Source: Planctomycetota bacterium (GTDB lineage: Bacteria > Planctomycetota > Phycisphaerae > FEN-1346). From it: DNA of 17,070 nt. A program made the translations under genes and the position numbers. The stretch covers positions 1 through 17,070 of the forward strand of contig JAPLMO010000142.1 of assembly GCA_026386995.1 (NCBI GenBank). Reading direction: 5' to 3'. Of this stretch, positions 6,829 to 14,415 are shown piece after piece. Numbering within the stretch: the first letter of the stretch is position 1; each line of letters begins with the position of its first letter. Under the pieces are notes generated by a model, which made no database searches, was not told the origin of the DNA, and saw nothing but the letters and a program-made list of their open reading frames with translations.

Positions 6829-6872
6829 CTCGAACGGCACACCTCGAACAGCACAGGCTCGAACGGCGCAAC
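6829..6872. repeat. Three tandem degenerate copies of a 14-15-nt unit
   Basis: CTCGAACGGCACAC (6829-6842), CTCGAACAGCACAGG (6843-6857) and CTCGAACGGCGCAAC (6858-6872) follow head to tail, directly after the palindrome and just beyond the stop of the MarC-like gene. The shared core is CTCGAACRGC. The function is unknown; replication slippage or a short intergenic repeat is likely. Confidence 0.6.
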
Positions 6873-6879
6873 TCATGCC

Positions 6880-7494
6880 CTACTTCGGCACGAGGTACGC
6901 CAGCACCTCCGGCAGGCCCTTGCGGATCATCATGATGGCGATGGCGGCAAGGATGAGGCTGGCGACCTTCGAGACGGCCCGCGAGCCGGCCGGGCCAAGC
7001 AGGCGCGTCAGGGTGCCGGCGCCCATGAAGATCACGCCCGCGATGCCAATGTTGACCACCACGGCGGCCAGCGTCTCCCACAGGCCGAAGACGCCCGTCA
7101 GCATCAGGGCCATCGTGAGGGTGGCCGGGCCGATGATGAGTGGCGTGCCGAGTGGCACGGCGCCGACCGTGTCGGGCATCTTGCGGTTAAACTTCGCCTC
7201 GGTCACGAGGTCCATCGCGGCAATGACGAAGAGGAGCACGCCGCCCGCCACCTGGAAGTCGCCCACGGTGATGCCCATCAGGACAAAGATCGACTTGCCG
7301 AAGAAGATGAACGCGACGGCCACGATGAAAGCCGTGAGGATCGACTGGCGCAGGACCCGCCGCCGCGTGGGCGGTTCCATGCCCTCCGTCAGGCCGATAT
7401 AGAGCGGCAGGACGCCCGGGGCGTCCACCGCAAAGAAAATCGGCACAAAGGCCAGCAGGAAGTTCGTGATGTGCTCGACGAACCAATCGCCCAC
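6880..7494 (-). CDS. MarC-family integral membrane protein
   Basis: 204 residues from GTG 7494, preceded by AAGGGG 6 nt upstream; a TTG at 7521 in the same frame has no such site. Features match MarC/UPF0056: about six transmembrane helices, an N-terminal FVPIFFAVDAPGVLPLYIGL segment (the family's conserved Asp-Pro-like turn after the first helix), a central GGVLLFVIAAMDLV helix, and VPLGTPLIIGPATLTMALML, the second conserved repeat half with Pro-Leu-x-x-Pro-x-x-x-Gly-Pro. The family's transport substrate is unknown; the old link to multiple antibiotic resistance is not supported. It heads the minus-strand run of genes, and its start faces the divergent OppB-like gene. Confidence 0.9.
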   Translation of the reverse strand: MGDWFVEHITNFLLAFVPIFFAVDAPGVLPLYIGLTEGMEPPTRRRVLRQSILTAFIVAVAFIFFGKSIFVLMGITVGDFQVAGGVLLFVIAAMDLVTEAKFNRKMPDTVGAVPLGTPLIIGPATLTMALMLTGVFGLWETLAAVVVNIGIAGVIFMGAGTLTRLLGPAGSRAVSKVASLILAAIAIMMIRKGLPEVLAYLVPK

Positions 7495-7522
7495 GGGTGT
7501 CCCCTTTCCCGTCCCTGTCAAC

Positions 7523-7549
7523 CGCCGGCCCGCCGGCGATTAGCGCCGG
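7523..7549. repeat. Three-arm alternating palindrome in the divergent intergenic region
   Basis: CGCCGG (7523-7528), its complement CCGGCG (7533-7538) and again CGCCGG (7544-7549) allow two mutually exclusive 6-bp hairpins. It lies between the divergent MarC-like and OppB-like genes (7495-7673). I see no convincing -35/-10 pair for either gene in this 179-bp gap. A regulatory role is only possible. Confidence 0.45.
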
Positions 7550-7673
7550 ACGCCACCACGATACCCGAAGGGGCTGGGCGAAGCCACAGGTTTTGGCAGT
7601 GTGTGCTAACAACTTCTTGTGTTCGGCGGCCCCGGTGACTATCCTCTGGGCGGTCGCACGCGGGGTTCGCTAT

Positions 7674-8594
7674 ATGGTCTACTACATTCTCCGGCGTCTG
7701 GCGTATTTCATCCCGACGCTGATCGCCATCTACACCGTCGCGTTTTGCCTGATACACGCGGCGCCGGGCAGCCCGTTCGCCCAGGAGAGGAACCTGCCGC
7801 CCGAGGTCCTCGCCGCGCGGCAGGCGGAGTACAACCTCGACAAGCCCCTCATCGTCCAGTACGGCCTGTACGCGTGGAACCTCGTGACCCTGAAGGGCCA
7901 CACGTCCATGCGCTACCCGGACCGCAACGTGATCCACGACATTCTGGCCCCGGCGTTTCCGGTCAGTCTGAGTTTGGGCATCTTCGCGCTGGGGGTGGCG
8001 GTCGTTGTGGGGACTGCGGCCGGCGTGGTCAGTGCCGCAAGGCCGAGGTCGGCGGCCGATTACGCGGCTATGACCGGGGCGATGATCGGCATCAGCCAGC
8101 CCTCGTTCGTCGTCGCCAGCCTGCTGATGTTCCTGTTCGCGTTTACCCTGAGGTGGCTGCCCGTAGGCGGATGGGGCACCCCGAGCCAGATCGTCCTGCC
8201 GGCCATCGCGCTGGCGGCCCTGCCGGCGGCGTACATCGCGCGGCTGGTGCGGACGGGAATGCTGGAGGTCCTCTCGGCCGATTTCATCCGGACCGCCCGG
8301 GCCAAGGGCCTGGCGGAGTGGCGGGTCCTGGCGGACCACGCCCTGCCGACCGCGTGGCTGCCGGTCCTGGGGTACCTCGGCCCGGCGGCGGCGAGCATCT
8401 TCACGGGCTCTTTCGTCGTTGAGAAGATCTTTGCCATCCCCGGCATCGGGACGTTCTTCGTCGATTCGGCGCTGCACCGCGACCATCCGCTCATCCTGGC
8501 GACAATCCTCCTGTACGCCGTGCTGCTCGTGGTCTTCAACCTGCTGGTGGACATCGGCTACGCGTGGCTGGACCCGAGGATCCGGTATGAGTAG
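7674..8594 (+). CDS. Peptide/nickel-type ABC transporter permease, OppB/DppB family
   Basis: 306 residues from ATG 7674. MVYYILRRLAYFIPTLIAIY is the classic OppB/DppB N-terminal helix, followed by a periplasmic segment (GSPFAQERNLPPEVLAARQA, then YNLDKPLIVQYG). A core of about five further helices carries the EAA loop that contacts the ATPase (FIRTARAKGLAEWRVLADHA, then LP), and the C-terminus has the family phrase VEKIFAIPGIGTFFVDSALH. It forms half of an oligopeptide- or dipeptide-type import pore in the inner membrane. The start is chosen because it gives the normal family N-terminus; the upstream part of the frame is unlike it. The Shine-Dalgarno is weak (GGGG). The gene overlaps the OppC-like gene by 8 bp. 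The substrate cannot be told. Confidence 0.93.
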   Translation: MVYYILRRLAYFIPTLIAIYTVAFCLIHAAPGSPFAQERNLPPEVLAARQAEYNLDKPLIVQYGLYAWNLVTLKGHTSMRYPDRNVIHDILAPAFPVSLSLGIFALGVAVVVGTAAGVVSAARPRSAADYAAMTGAMIGISQPSFVVASLLMFLFAFTLRWLPVGGWGTPSQIVLPAIALAALPAAYIARLVRTGMLEVLSADFIRTARAKGLAEWRVLADHALPTAWLPVLGYLGPAAASIFTGSFVVEKIFAIPGIGTFFVDSALHRDHPLILATILLYAVLLVVFNLLVDIGYAWLDPRIRYE

Positions 8595-9531
8595 CATCCA
8601 GGCCAATCCGCCGCAGGCCGCCGCAGCGCAAGCCCTGCGTCCGGCGCTGTCGCCCCTGGCGCTGGCGCTCAGGCGGTTCCGGCGCAACCGCCTAGCGCTG
8701 GCGGGCCTGGTGATACTTGCCGTGCTCGTGGCCGCAAACCTCGCGGGCCTTGCATGGAACACTATCGAGGCGGCCCGCGGACAGCCCGAGCCGTACCGCA
8801 CCCCCCTGCCCGGCCTGCATCCCCAGCCGCCCAGCCTGGCCAGCCCGTTCGGCACGGACCCGCTGGGCCGCGACATGCTCGCCCGGACGCTGGTGGGCGG
8901 GTGCGTGTCGCTTGGCGTCGGCCTGGCCGCGGCGGTCATCAGCATCCTCCTCGGCACCCTCTGGGGCGTGACGAGCGGCTACGCGGGGCGCAGCGTCGAC
9001 ACCGTCATGATGCGCATCGTCGACGTCCTCTACGGCCTGCCGTACATCCTCCTGGTGATCCTCCTCCTGGTCCTGTTTGCCGAGCAGACGACGGCCGTGC
9101 GCATGGTGGTGCTCTTCATGGCGATCGGCAGCGTGTCGTGGCTGACGATGGCCCGCGTCGTGAGGGGGCAGGTGCTGGCCCTGCGCGAGTCGGAGTTCGT
9201 GCAGGCGGCACGGGCCCTCGGGTCGGGCAGCGGCCGGATCATCTTCAAGGAGATGTTGCCGAACCTGACCGGCACGATCCTCGTCTGCGCGACCCTGACG
9301 GTGCCTCTGGCGATCCTCCAGGAATCGTTCCTGTCGTTCCTCGGCCTCGGCGTCCCGCCGCCGCTGGCCTCGTGGGGCACGCTCGCCTCGGACGCCATCG
9401 AAGCGATCAACCCCGTCGAAACATACTGGTGGCTGCTCGCGTTCCCCTGTAGCGCGCTGGGGGCGACGCTGCTGGCCCTGAACTTCGTCGGCGACGGCCT
9501 GCGCGACGCCTTCGACCCGCGGGCGAAGTGA
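8587..9531 (+). CDS. Peptide/nickel-type ABC transporter permease, OppC/DppC family
   Basis: 314 residues from ATG 8587, which overlaps the end of the OppB-like gene (ATGAGTAG), so translation is probably coupled. The N-terminal tail has ALRRFRRNRLALAGLVIL, the OppC_N helix. SPFGTDPLGRDMLARTLVGG is the strongly conserved DppC/OppC signature. Five more helices follow, with the EAA loop FVQAARALGSGSGRIIFKEM then LPN, and ending GDGLRDAFDPR as in the family. It pairs with the OppB-like subunit to form the pore. No ATP-binding subunits (DppD/F) or substrate-binding protein follow within the window: the next gene is convergent. The transporter must use partners encoded elsewhere. Confidence 0.93.
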   Translation: MSSIQANPPQAAAAQALRPALSPLALALRRFRRNRLALAGLVILAVLVAANLAGLAWNTIEAARGQPEPYRTPLPGLHPQPPSLASPFGTDPLGRDMLARTLVGGCVSLGVGLAAAVISILLGTLWGVTSGYAGRSVDTVMMRIVDVLYGLPYILLVILLLVLFAEQTTAVRMVVLFMAIGSVSWLTMARVVRGQVLALRESEFVQAARALGSGSGRIIFKEMLPNLTGTILVCATLTVPLAILQESFLSFLGLGVPPPLASWGTLASDAIEAINPVETYWWLLAFPCSALGATLLALNFVGDGLRDAFDPRAK

Positions 9532-9835
9532 GTGCTGCTGTTGCCCGATTGCCGTTCATGTGATGGGCACGCCGTTGCATGTGCGACGCTCCTCAGCGCC
9601 AAGCCAACCGTAAAGGGAGTAAAACTGCGGCGGATGGCGGACGGCTGATTCGAGGTTTCACCCGCCTCCACGGAACCTTCGGGAGATCACCGTCGCTTCT
9701 TCCGGCCCCTGCCCTTGCACCCTACCTCGGCTTTCGCACAGCCTAACGAACGGCGAACACAATTTCGGTGGACCAGTTTAGAAGGCGTGCGCTTGCCGCA
9801 CGCCTTCTGTCCATCCGCAGTTCCTGGCGCCGGGG
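9532..9835. other. Convergent intergenic region
   Basis: 304 bp between the stop of the OppC-like gene and the stop of the large fusion gene on the other strand. Apart from the hairpin near 9780-9808 I see no gene, RNA or promoter. A minus-strand frame ending at 9687 runs out of the large gene in a shifted frame with an Arg/Lys-rich tail and is not credible as a gene. Confidence 0.5.
9780..9808. terminator. Perfect 12-bp hairpin between convergent genes
   Basis: AGAAGGCGTGCG and its complement flank the 5-nt loop CTTGC. It lies 28 bp past the stop of the minus-strand fusion gene and about 250 bp past the OppC-like gene, so it could serve as a bidirectional terminator. Neither side has a T-tract, so it may instead be a member of the palindromic repeats seen elsewhere in the window. 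Confidence 0.5.
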
Positions 9836-12800
9836 CTACTCCTCTTCCAGGATCACCCGAAACCCGACGTTGAACACGGGCTGGTACGGCACGTAGGCGA
9901 GTCGGAAGGAGGAGGTGCCGCGCTTGGGCCGGTCGTACCACGAGCCGCCGCGCACAACACGCCGGCCCTCCACGGACGGTTCGTTCCAGCCGTCCTCGCG
10001 GCAGGGATAGGGCCGGTACACGGAGCGAGTCCACTCCCAGACGTTGCCGTGCATATCCTGGAGTCCCCACGCGTTGGGCTGGTAGAGGCCCAGGTCAGCC
10101 GACACGAAGCTGCCGTCATTGAAGCGATCGTCCTTGGGGACCCAGTCGTCGTACTTGTTCGGCTTCGGAACCACACGGACATCCACATAGGTGTCCAAAG
10201 CGAACTCGCGGAGCTTGGCATCGCCCAGGTTGGCATACTTGGAGAAGTCCGTATTCAGGTCGCCGTAGAAAAAGGGCGTGGCCGCGCCCGCGCGGCAGGC
10301 CCATTCCCACTGGGCCTCGGTCGGGAGGGCCAACTTGTGGCCCGTCTTCCGGCTGAGCCAGCGGCAGAAGTCCATCGCCTGGTTCCACGAGAGCCGCACC
10401 GCCGGCTGCTTGGGCCGGTTCAGCGGATAGCCGTGCACGCCGAACTGGTAGCCGTGCATCGGCTCCACGTGGCTGTCGTGCTGCGGGTCGAACCGGGCGA
10501 ACTGTTCGTTGGTCACCTCGTACCGGCCCATCCAGAAGGGCTTGGCGATCGTCACGCGCGAGGCCGGCTGCTCGTCCGGCGGGCCGTTGGGATCGCCCAT
10601 GATGAACTCCCCGGCCGGGATGCGGACCAGCTCCAGTTTGGTCGTCTCGTCCAGGTCGATCGTCCGCTGCGCCTGCTCGTTCGGGCCCTGTCGGCGCCGG
10701 GCCTCCGCCGCATCAAACGGCCATCCGGGACAGGTGCTCGGCTGCGTGTCCGCAGGCGCCTGGAGAACCACAGGCAAATGGGGCGGAGCAAAACGTGCCG
10801 CGGCCAGGATCGCCTCCGGATCGTCGTCCACCCCGGCGTAGCGTTTCAGAAGCTCGCGCTTCCTCGCCGCGACCGGCCTGACCGCTGCCTCTCCGGCGAT
10901 CTCTGTCCAGGTGCCGTGGTACGGGGTGTTCAGGTCGATCCAGGTGGTGATCCGGTCCAACGCCTCGGCGTCGAGCTTGACGCCATAGTGCCCTTTACGG
11001 AGGATCTGCACGAGCTCGGTCGCATCGGCGTGGAACTCCATCGGCGCGAGCAGGTGGATGTCGCTCTCGATCCCCGGCCGGCGGACGAACCGGTGCAGTT
11101 CGGCGTACGCCACGGAGAACTTGCCGCCCACGGAGCGGTCCACGTGCCCCGAGATGTCGGAGTTCCAGTCGGTGATTTTCTCGCTGCCGCGGAGGTCGGC
11201 GATTGAGGCGCCCTCGGGCCGCGGCTGCCCGTTGTGGCAGCCGACGCAGTAGGCATCCAGCACCGGCTGCACCTCGCGATGGAAGGCAAAGCCGCGGACC
11301 GGTCCGTGCCAGGGCTCGATCTCGGATGGCGGCCGGCGACCGGCGAGAATCTGCCGGTTCGGCGGGCCGACATTCTGCTGCTCGTGGCAACCCACGCAGG
11401 AGAGCGTCTCGCCCGGCATCGCGGTGAACCAACTCCGCATGAGTTGAAGGGCCTTGCCCTCGGCGTCGAGCGGCTGCACCGCAATCGGCGTGTTGGCCGG
11501 TACGCGGAACACGGCCGAGCCGTCCGCCTCGACGGGGACGGTGCCCAGGACGCGCTTGATGTCCCACGGCCCGTCCATGCCGATCGTGCCCAGGAGGCCC
11601 CCCATCCCGCGGTAGCTGAAATGGTAGGTGAACAGGCGGAGCCTCTTGACCGTGCCGCGCGGAATTCCTTTCAGCCCGGCGCCCTCATAAACGTCGATCA
11701 TGTAGACGAGGGCGTCTTTGCGTTTGAGATCGACGCGGTCCACAACAACCGGCGGGACGGGCGTCTTCTGGAGCGGGATCGGCTCCAGGAGCGCATACTC
11801 GGGCGACTCCTTGATGAGCAGCATGTTGTCGAAGACGTCCACGAGGTAAATGCCCCAGGCGGCGTTCGGCCCGGGCTTGGCCGACACGAGGAAGTACTTG
11901 CCCGCCTCGAGCCCTGTCGAGGGGTCGCTCAACGGGTATGGATGCAGGAACTGCGGCCAAAAGCCGTCGGCCAGTTGATCGCGGATGATCGCGTCGACCT
12001 TCTTGCCGTAGCCCGGGATCTCCTGGACCACGCCATCCGCCTCGTGCCGCCCCTGGGCCGGATCGATGATGAGCAGCCGGCCCGTCCGCGAGTTCCCGTG
12101 ATGCCCGGTGGCGATGCCAACAACCTTGGTCGGGTGGCCCGGAATCGGCCGCGCGTAGAAGAACGCGTTCGGGAAATAGGAGTTGCTGCTCATGTACTCC
12201 ATCTGGGCAGTGCCGTCCGGGTTCATCTGGAAGAGGCGCCGCGAATGGGCGTGGGGCAGATCCGTGTACTCCCACCGTAGGTAGAGCACCCGGCCGTTGT
12301 TGAGGACCGTCGGGCACCAGTTGTGCTCCTGGTCGACGGTGATCTGGCGGATCGAGCCGTCGCGCTCGGCGAGGTACAGGTTCGTCACGTAGGAGGCACC
12401 GTAGACGCAGGGCACCCCGACATAGGGGGCCGTGGAGCAGAAGATGATCCGCCCGTCCGGAAGGTAGCAGGCGTCGTAATTATCCACGTCCGGCTCGCGG
12501 ATAAGCGCGAGTTCTCGCAGGTCCGAGGGTTGCGCCGCGGGCTTCAGCCCATCGAGTTTCAGCTCGTGCACCTGCCACCGACCGTTGGACCCCGGCATGG
12601 AGAAGAGCAGCCGGTCGGCATTCGGGTGCAGGTCCACGTCGCCCACGAAGCGGCCGCCCGTGGGCTGGTAAAGCGTGGCCAGCGTCCCCTCCGGGCGGAC
12701 GGGGGAGAGGACGCAGAGCCGGTTCTCGAAGCCGCTCAGGCCCAAACTGGTGTTTGAGTCCCAGTTGACGGGCAGGCCGAGGTTCCCCGCGCCTCGCTCG

Positions 12801-13894
12801 ATGACGAGAAGGCGGGCGAATCCGAGGAGCGGGTTGTCCAGCAAGGCGTCGGCGCGGAGCTTCGCGAACTCCTCGGCGACCTTGGCGAGCCGCGCGGCAG
12901 CACCGGCGTCCTTCCCGCTGGCGACCTCATCGCGAGATGCCTTGAGCGACGCCAGGCGATTCAGGTACTCGCCGCCCTTGGGGTAACGATCGGAGAAGGT
13001 CTCGACGAGGTCGCGAATCGCCAGCTCCAGCGATTTCCAGTCCTTGTCGGAGTTGCCGGGCTTTGTCGCCTGCGGGGCGGCATGTGGCTTCACGACGATC
13101 TTTTGCCACTGCTTCTCGTCGCCGAGATAGGCGAGGATATTGCCGGTCAGCTGTTCCAGGTTCGCGCGGTGAGCGTTCTCGGCATGGCTGTAGTACGGAA
13201 AGCGCCAGCCGAGCACGATCACCCGCCCCTTGCCCAACTGGTACTCGACGAGCGGGTTCTCGGCGGCATAGTTGGCTCGACCCAGAAGCATCCCGGTGGT
13301 CGGGCCGCCGGAGCCGAGGAAGTCGGCATAGGCGGGGAGGCCGGCACTGGCGATCGGAATCAGGCCCTCGTCAATCGCGCCGCAGGAAAGCCCGCGGAAG
13401 ATCGGGTGCTCCTTCTCGACCGGGATCAACTGGGCGAAGAAGTTGTCCTTGGCGCTTGGGCCGCGCCTCGGCTGGGCCGGCTCGATCCCCATCGTATGCA
13501 CGACCGCCAGCGCCGCTCCAGACAGGAAGAGCCGCCCGCCGTCGGACACGTGCTTGCGGAGCATCGGGAATGACCTGGCGCCGTGAACGGGCGTCTGGCC
13601 GCTGGTGTCCCCTTCGTGGTACCAGAGAACGTGGAACTGCTCCAGCGGCATGTCCTGGCCCTTTTCGTCGACGAACTTTCCATCGGAAGGGACGAGGATG
13701 AGATTTGCCCCGCTGAGCTTGGTTGCCAGTTCCCATGCGGCCCGCGACTCCGGGCCGAGTTTGTCGGGCGCGGCTGCCGCAGCCATGAAACCGACGGTCG
13801 GCGCTGCGGCAACCGCTCCAGGCGCCGCCAGCGCGATCAGAAAGAGTGCCGCCAGGGTGATGGCGAGCCAATTGCTCCAAGGTCTCATGGGCAT
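9836..13894 (-). CDS. Exported ThuA-like / HZS-alpha-like di-haem / SUMF1 fusion protein
   Basis: 1352 residues. The frame is open to 14167, but ATG 13894 (MPMRPWSNWLAITLAALFLI) starts a signal peptide ending near AVAA, with a GAGGGGG purine tract about 10 nt upstream; ATG 13888 is an alternative. Residues about 32-270 look like a ThuA/class I amidotransferase-like fold (WYHEGD, ending VIVLGWRFPYYSH). Residues about 360-820 resemble the beta-propeller middle region of hydrazine-synthase-alpha-type proteins (YLPDGRIIFCSTAP, DQEHNWCPTVLNNGRVLYLR). CxxCH haem sites occur at C833-H837 and C883-H887. Residues about 1085-1352 are a SUMF1 domain (RIPAGEFIMGD, LPTEAQWEWACRAG, MHGNVWEW, VVRGGSWYDRPKR, GFRV). 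The paired cysteines of true formylglycine-generating enzymes are missing after GGSW, so a ligand-binding role is likelier. It is probably a periplasmic cytochrome-like redox protein; the substrate is unknown. Confidence 0.85.
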   Translation of the reverse strand: MPMRPWSNWLAITLAALFLIALAAPGAVAAAPTVGFMAAAAAPDKLGPESRAAWELATKLSGANLILVPSDGKFVDEKGQDMPLEQFHVLWYHEGDTSGQTPVHGARSFPMLRKHVSDGGRLFLSGAALAVVHTMGIEPAQPRRGPSAKDNFFAQLIPVEKEHPIFRGLSCGAIDEGLIPIASAGLPAYADFLGSGGPTTGMLLGRANYAAENPLVEYQLGKGRVIVLGWRFPYYSHAENAHRANLEQLTGNILAYLGDEKQWQKIVVKPHAAPQATKPGNSDKDWKSLELAIRDLVETFSDRYPKGGEYLNRLASLKASRDEVASGKDAGAAARLAKVAEEFAKLRADALLDNPLLGFARLLVIERGAGNLGLPVNWDSNTSLGLSGFENRLCVLSPVRPEGTLATLYQPTGGRFVGDVDLHPNADRLLFSMPGSNGRWQVHELKLDGLKPAAQPSDLRELALIREPDVDNYDACYLPDGRIIFCSTAPYVGVPCVYGASYVTNLYLAERDGSIRQITVDQEHNWCPTVLNNGRVLYLRWEYTDLPHAHSRRLFQMNPDGTAQMEYMSSNSYFPNAFFYARPIPGHPTKVVGIATGHHGNSRTGRLLIIDPAQGRHEADGVVQEIPGYGKKVDAIIRDQLADGFWPQFLHPYPLSDPSTGLEAGKYFLVSAKPGPNAAWGIYLVDVFDNMLLIKESPEYALLEPIPLQKTPVPPVVVDRVDLKRKDALVYMIDVYEGAGLKGIPRGTVKRLRLFTYHFSYRGMGGLLGTIGMDGPWDIKRVLGTVPVEADGSAVFRVPANTPIAVQPLDAEGKALQLMRSWFTAMPGETLSCVGCHEQQNVGPPNRQILAGRRPPSEIEPWHGPVRGFAFHREVQPVLDAYCVGCHNGQPRPEGASIADLRGSEKITDWNSDISGHVDRSVGGKFSVAYAELHRFVRRPGIESDIHLLAPMEFHADATELVQILRKGHYGVKLDAEALDRITTWIDLNTPYHGTWTEIAGEAAVRPVAARKRELLKRYAGVDDDPEAILAAARFAPPHLPVVLQAPADTQPSTCPGWPFDAAEARRRQGPNEQAQRTIDLDETTKLELVRIPAGEFIMGDPNGPPDEQPASRVTIAKPFWMGRYEVTNEQFARFDPQHDSHVEPMHGYQFGVHGYPLNRPKQPAVRLSWNQAMDFCRWLSRKTGHKLALPTEAQWEWACRAGAATPFFYGDLNTDFSKYANLGDAKLREFALDTYVDVRVVPKPNKYDDWVPKDDRFNDGSFVSADLGLYQPNAWGLQDMHGNVWEWTRSVYRPYPCREDGWNEPSVEGRRVVRGGSWYDRPKRGTSSFRLAYVPYQPVFNVGFRVILEEE

Positions 13895-14415
13895 GTCCGC
13901 AGTGGCCCCCTCGTGCCAGGCCGATGTCGACGGCACCAGAATACCCTGAAGTGACCAGCCAATGCAACGGGTCATCGGCCGATACGCGACGGGCCTGCCT
14001 GCGACGACCGCCGGGCCAAAGGTCTTCACCGACATTTCCCAGAGGACTGCTCGCTGACAACCACCGTCAGCAATGTTCACGATTCCACCGGCTTGGGCGT
14101 TTTGACCAGCGAATTCCAGGTGTCCCAATCCCTTGCGGAGCCCTCCGAACAGCGTCCAAGCCCGCATCCGTGGTCTCGTGAAGACGCGTTTTCCCAGTCG
14201 GGGACAGACCGCCTCCGCTGCTCCCGTGCCTCTCCTTCGATTCCGCTGACGGGTAGCGTCATCTTGGCACTACGCCTGGCGGCCTCGGCGCCTGGTCGAG
14301 TTCGGCGGAGGTGGCCTTCGCGCCGGAATCCGTCATCTGGTTGTCGCAGATAGCACCCGCCGACACCCGTCACTCGCCCTGCAGACCAAGGATGGAGTTT
14401 GCAGGACGCACAACC
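13895..14415. other. 521-bp gap upstream of the fusion gene, no convincing gene
   Basis: A 98-codon minus frame (14077-14373) and several plus frames are open, but none has a credible start, family motif or composition. A possible weak minus-strand promoter, TTGCAT with TATTCT 18 nt on (about 13944-13973), would start near 13936, about 40 nt before ATG 13894. A small hairpin, GCTGAC paired across 7 nt (14053-14071), is present. I see nothing else. Confidence 0.4.

Noticed and set aside
7518..8957. Minus-strand 479-codon open frame
   Set aside because: Lies opposite the OppB/OppC genes, is Arg/Pro-rich and low in hydrophobics, with no motif.
9600..9760. Possible tRNA or structured RNA in the convergent gap
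   Set aside because: A GATTCGA-like stretch is present but no acceptor or anticodon stems could be built around it.
9836..10700. True sulfatase-activating formylglycine-generating enzyme
   Set aside because: SUMF1 fold is clear but the catalytic cysteines after GGSW are absent and no sulfatase gene is present.
11234..12280. Plus-strand 348-codon open frame
   Set aside because: Antisense to the fusion gene; composition of a mirror frame, no family resemblance.
13895..14167. 91-residue N-terminal extension of the fusion protein
   Set aside because: The signal peptide would be internal; the start at 13894 places it at the N-terminus.
14077..14373. 98-codon minus-strand frame upstream of the fusion gene
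   Set aside because: No start signal, Arg/Gly/Ser-rich composition, no recognisable motif.
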